Shown here piece after piece: positions 62,342 through 64,000 of a DNA stretch of 64,000 bases. The translations under genes were made by a program, and so were the position numbers. Below the pieces are notes generated by a model. It worked only from the letters and a program-made list of their open reading frames with translations, was not told the origin of the DNA and ran no database searches. This DNA is from Actinomycetospora lutea (GTDB lineage: Bacteria > Actinomycetota > Actinomycetes > Mycobacteriales > Pseudonocardiaceae): positions 248,001 to 312,000 of the forward strand of contig NZ_JAQZAL010000001.1 in the NCBI RefSeq assembly GCF_028737205.1, written 5' to 3'. Every line of letters begins with the position of its first letter. Within the stretch, counting starts at the first letter, position 1.

Positions 62342-62973
62342 GGCGCCGATCGCGTGTGCACGCTGACGGCGTAGCCACCGCCCTCGTAGGGCTCGATGCC
62401 GTCCCAGTCGGCGGTGCGCGTCTGCAGGACCAGGCCGGCGGCGGCGCACGCGGCGTCGTACTCGTCGAGACCCGGGAAGGGCACGCCGTCGGGCAGCGTG
62501 AAGGGCACGTGGTCGGCGTCGAGGCCGAACCCCGCGACGAGCAGGCCGCCCGGACGCAGCAGGCCGGCGAGCACGGCGACCACCCGGGCGTGGGTGCCGG
62601 GCGTCAGCAGCGGCCACAGGTTGCCGGCGGCGACCACGGCCTCGACGCGGTGGTCGAGGTGCAGGGCGTCCGGGTCCGCGAGGTCGACGAGACGCCAGTC
62701 GAGCTCGGGGGCCGCCGCGCGGGCCTCCGCGAGCATCGACTCGTCGAGGTCGACGCCGACGACCCGGTGCCCGAGCCGGGCGAGGTGGATCGCGACGCGC
62801 CCGGTGCCGCACCCGGCGTCGACGATGTCGGCGCTGCGCCCGCCGAGCAGCGCGTGGACGCGGCGCGCCTCCCCGTGCAGGTCGACGCCCCGCTCCTCGA
62901 GCGCCGCGAAGCGCGCGGCGTAGCCGGGACCGGCCGTCCCGCCGGTGACGGCGAGCCAGGGATTGACGCTCAC
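62338..62973 (-). CDS. SAM-dependent methyltransferase
   Basis: The 211-residue class I methyltransferase has SADIVDAGCGTGRVAIHLARLGHRVVGVDLDESML with motif I, DWRLVDLADPDALHLDHRVEAVVAAGNLWPLL with motif II, and VAVLAGLLRPGGLLVAGFGLDADHV with post-motif. The substrate is unknown. Of two close GTG starts, 62973 is preferred because TAGAGT stands six bases before it. The stop overlaps the antiporter start. It is divergent from the CDF gene at 63063. Confidence 0.88.
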   Translation of the reverse strand: MSVNPWLAVTGGTAGPGYAARFAALEERGVDLHGEARRVHALLGGRSADIVDAGCGTGRVAIHLARLGHRVVGVDLDESMLAEARAAAPELDWRLVDLADPDALHLDHRVEAVVAAGNLWPLLTPGTHARVVAVLAGLLRPGGLLVAGFGLDADHVPFTLPDGVPFPGLDEYDAACAAAGLVLQTRTADWDGIEPYEGGGYAVSVHTRSAP

Positions 62974-62979
62974 CGGCAC

Positions 62980-62985
62980 ACTCTA
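62980..62985 (-). promoter_or_regulatory. Probable -10 hexamer TAGAGT, leaderless (methyltransferase gene)
   Basis: On the minus strand TAGAGT is followed by six bases and GTG 62973. This decides the start over GTG 62979. Confidence 0.5.
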
Positions 62986-63031
62986 GGGCCGGTGTGAGTG
63001 CGCGATGAGGCCTGCGGCACGTCGCGTGTCC

Positions 63032-63049
63032 CATGCGAATCCGTGCATG
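63032..63049. promoter_or_regulatory. Possible metal-regulator operator, CATGC-N8-GCATG
   Basis: Two inverted 5-mers lie directly before the -10 of the CDF gene and between divergent promoters. Metal-sensing ArsR/SmtB-type repressors often bind inverted repeats in such positions. The regulator is not in view. Confidence 0.35.
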
Positions 63050-63055
63050 TATCGT
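63050..63055 (+). promoter_or_regulatory. Probable -10 hexamer TATCGT, leaderless (CDF gene)
   Basis: TATCGT is followed by seven bases and the GTG of the CDF gene. Confidence 0.55.
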
Positions 63056-63062
63056 CGGCGCC

Positions 63063-64000
63063 GTGGGACACGGCCATGGTCACGGCAGCGGCGGCGACGA
63101 CCGCCGGCGCCTCGGCCTCGCGCTCGGCGTCACCTTCCTCGTCGCCGTCGTCGGCGCCGTCGGCGCGGTCGTCACCGGGTCGCTGGCGCTGCTCGCCGAC
63201 CTGGGCCACGTCGGCACCGACGTCGTCGCGCTGGCCACCGCCCTGATCGCCTCCGCGCTCGCCGTGCGCCCGCCGAGCCGCCGGCGGACCTTCGGGCTCG
63301 GCCGGGCCGAGGTGCTGGGCGCCGCGGTCAATGCCGTGCTGCTGCTGGGCGTCACGGTCTGGGTCGCGGTCGAGGCCGTCGAGCGGCTCGCGACGCCCAC
63401 CGAGGTGCCCGGCGGCGGCCTGCTCCTCTACGGCGTGGTCGGGCTCGTCGGCAACCTCGTGTCGCTGGCGGTCCTGCAGCGCGGCAGCGGCGGGATGAAC
63501 GTCCGCGGGGCGGCGCTGCACGTGCTCGGTGACGCGCTGGGCTCGCTGGCCGTGCTGGTCGCCGCCGTGGTCGTGCTGACCACGGGCTGGCCCTACGCCG
63601 ACACCGTCGCCTCGCTCGTGATCGTCGCGATCCTGCTGCCGCGCACCGTCTCCCTGCTGCGCGAGACCGGCCACGTCCTGCTCGAGGGCGCCCCGGCGGG
63701 CATCGACGTCGACGACGTGCACGGCGCGCTGCTGGGCGTCGAGGGCGTCGCCGAGGTGCACGACCTGCACGTCTGGGCCATCAACGACCGCAGCCCCGCC
63801 GTCTCGGCCCACCTCGTGATCTCCGACGAGGGCTGCGCGACCGCCGACTGCGGCGAGCACGGCGTCCTCGACCGCGCCAGCACCGTGCTCCGCGACCGCT
63901 TCGGCCTGCACCACAGCACGCTCCAGATCGAGGCCGTCGAGCACGCCGACCACGAGGACGCGTGCACGCCGATGCCGCCCGTGGAGGCGGTCCGGGAGCG
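63063..64000 (+). CDS. CDF cation transporter (CzcD/ZnT type), C-terminus beyond window
   Basis: At least 312 residues are visible and the frame is open at the window end. It begins MGHGHGHGSGGDDRRR, a His-rich metal-loading tail. It then shows six helices with SLALLADLGHVGTDVVALATALIASALA (the helix 2 metal site, with His and Asp), LHVLGDALGSLAVLVAAVVVL (the helix 5 His-Asp site), and the cytoplasmic domain VHGALLGVEGVAEVHDLHVWAINDRSPAVSAHLVIS. This is the zinc/cobalt-type CDF arrangement, unlike the CDF at 57967. The GTG start is preceded by the -10 and operator-like repeat. Confidence 0.92.
   Translation, partial: MGHGHGHGSGGDDRRRLGLALGVTFLVAVVGAVGAVVTGSLALLADLGHVGTDVVALATALIASALAVRPPSRRRTFGLGRAEVLGAAVNAVLLLGVTVWVAVEAVERLATPTEVPGGGLLLYGVVGLVGNLVSLAVLQRGSGGMNVRGAALHVLGDALGSLAVLVAAVVVLTTGWPYADTVASLVIVAILLPRTVSLLRETGHVLLEGAPAGIDVDDVHGALLGVEGVAEVHDLHVWAINDRSPAVSAHLVISDEGCATADCGEHGVLDRASTVLRDRFGLHHSTLQIEAVEHADHEDACTPMPPVEAVRE

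Overview
The window is 64 kb of very GC-rich DNA packed with short intergenic gaps, GTG starts and 4-base stop/start overlaps. The gene order yebC, ruvC-ruvA-ruvB-yajC-secD-secF-apt-relA is the actinobacterial chromosomal arrangement. Together with two flavin-dependent luciferase-like oxidoreductases, a TreY/TreZ trehalose route and LexA boxes of the mycobacterial type, it points to the chromosome of a high-GC actinomycete. A Pseudonocardiales member is my best guess, but nothing in the sequence fixes the genus. I saw no rRNA, tRNA, CRISPR, transposase, integrase or phage gene, and no gene-free stretch longer than 300 bases.

Layout. 1-6.6 kb: a partial CooC-like ATPase, two flavin oxidoreductases with SRPBCC and HxlR partners, a sugar-dehydrogenase-type lipoprotein and a hotdog thioesterase. 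6.7-12.7 kb: yebC, an acetyltransferase, a membrane-anchored EEP-fold hydrolase, then a divergent repair locus (AlkZ-like protein and acylphosphatase against alkB) with a LexA box between the two arms, then an enolase-superfamily gene coupled to a DUF1348 gene. 12.8-23 kb: the conserved block ruvC to relA, with an alpha/beta hydrolase inserted between ruvC and ruvA and a second LexA box in front of ruvA. 23-32.7 kb: an AI-2E family permease, pyruvate kinase, a PatB/MalY-type aminotransferase, a large FAD/Fe-S oxidoreductase, a CoA-binding protein, a PH-like membrane protein, pcm and an SDR. 32.7-48.6 kb: alpha-glucan/trehalose genes (treZ, and a coupled glgX-treY) flanking a 1677-residue sensor, an aldo/keto reductase, a small membrane protein with a ferric-reductase-like partner, and an NhaA-DsbA fusion. 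48.7-64 kb: HIT, phosphatase and TMEM175 genes, an MFS exporter, an amidase, an NTF2-like protein, an SMP-30 protein, an MprF/LysX-like lysyltransferase, two CDF transporters, a LuxR regulator, a CPA1 antiporter and a methyltransferase.

Control signals stand out. At least eleven genes have a TANNNT hexamer 5 to 8 bases before the start codon, the pattern of leaderless actinobacterial transcripts, and in two of these the hexamer is built from the TAG stop codon of the gene upstream. A family of long palindromes with GTGAGCG/CGCTCAC ends sits at gene ends. Its copies differ inside but keep pairing, and in two copies the palindrome supplies the stop codons of the adjoining genes. Several short tandem repeats (9, 12, 13 and 36 bases) occur in or next to genes.

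I found no clear new defence or biosynthetic system. The strongest candidates for follow-up are the LexA-linked AlkB/AlkZ-like locus, the single-chain sensor that joins a histidine kinase to a complete partner-switching output, the palindromes, and the 36-base repeat inserted in the lysyltransferase catalytic domain.
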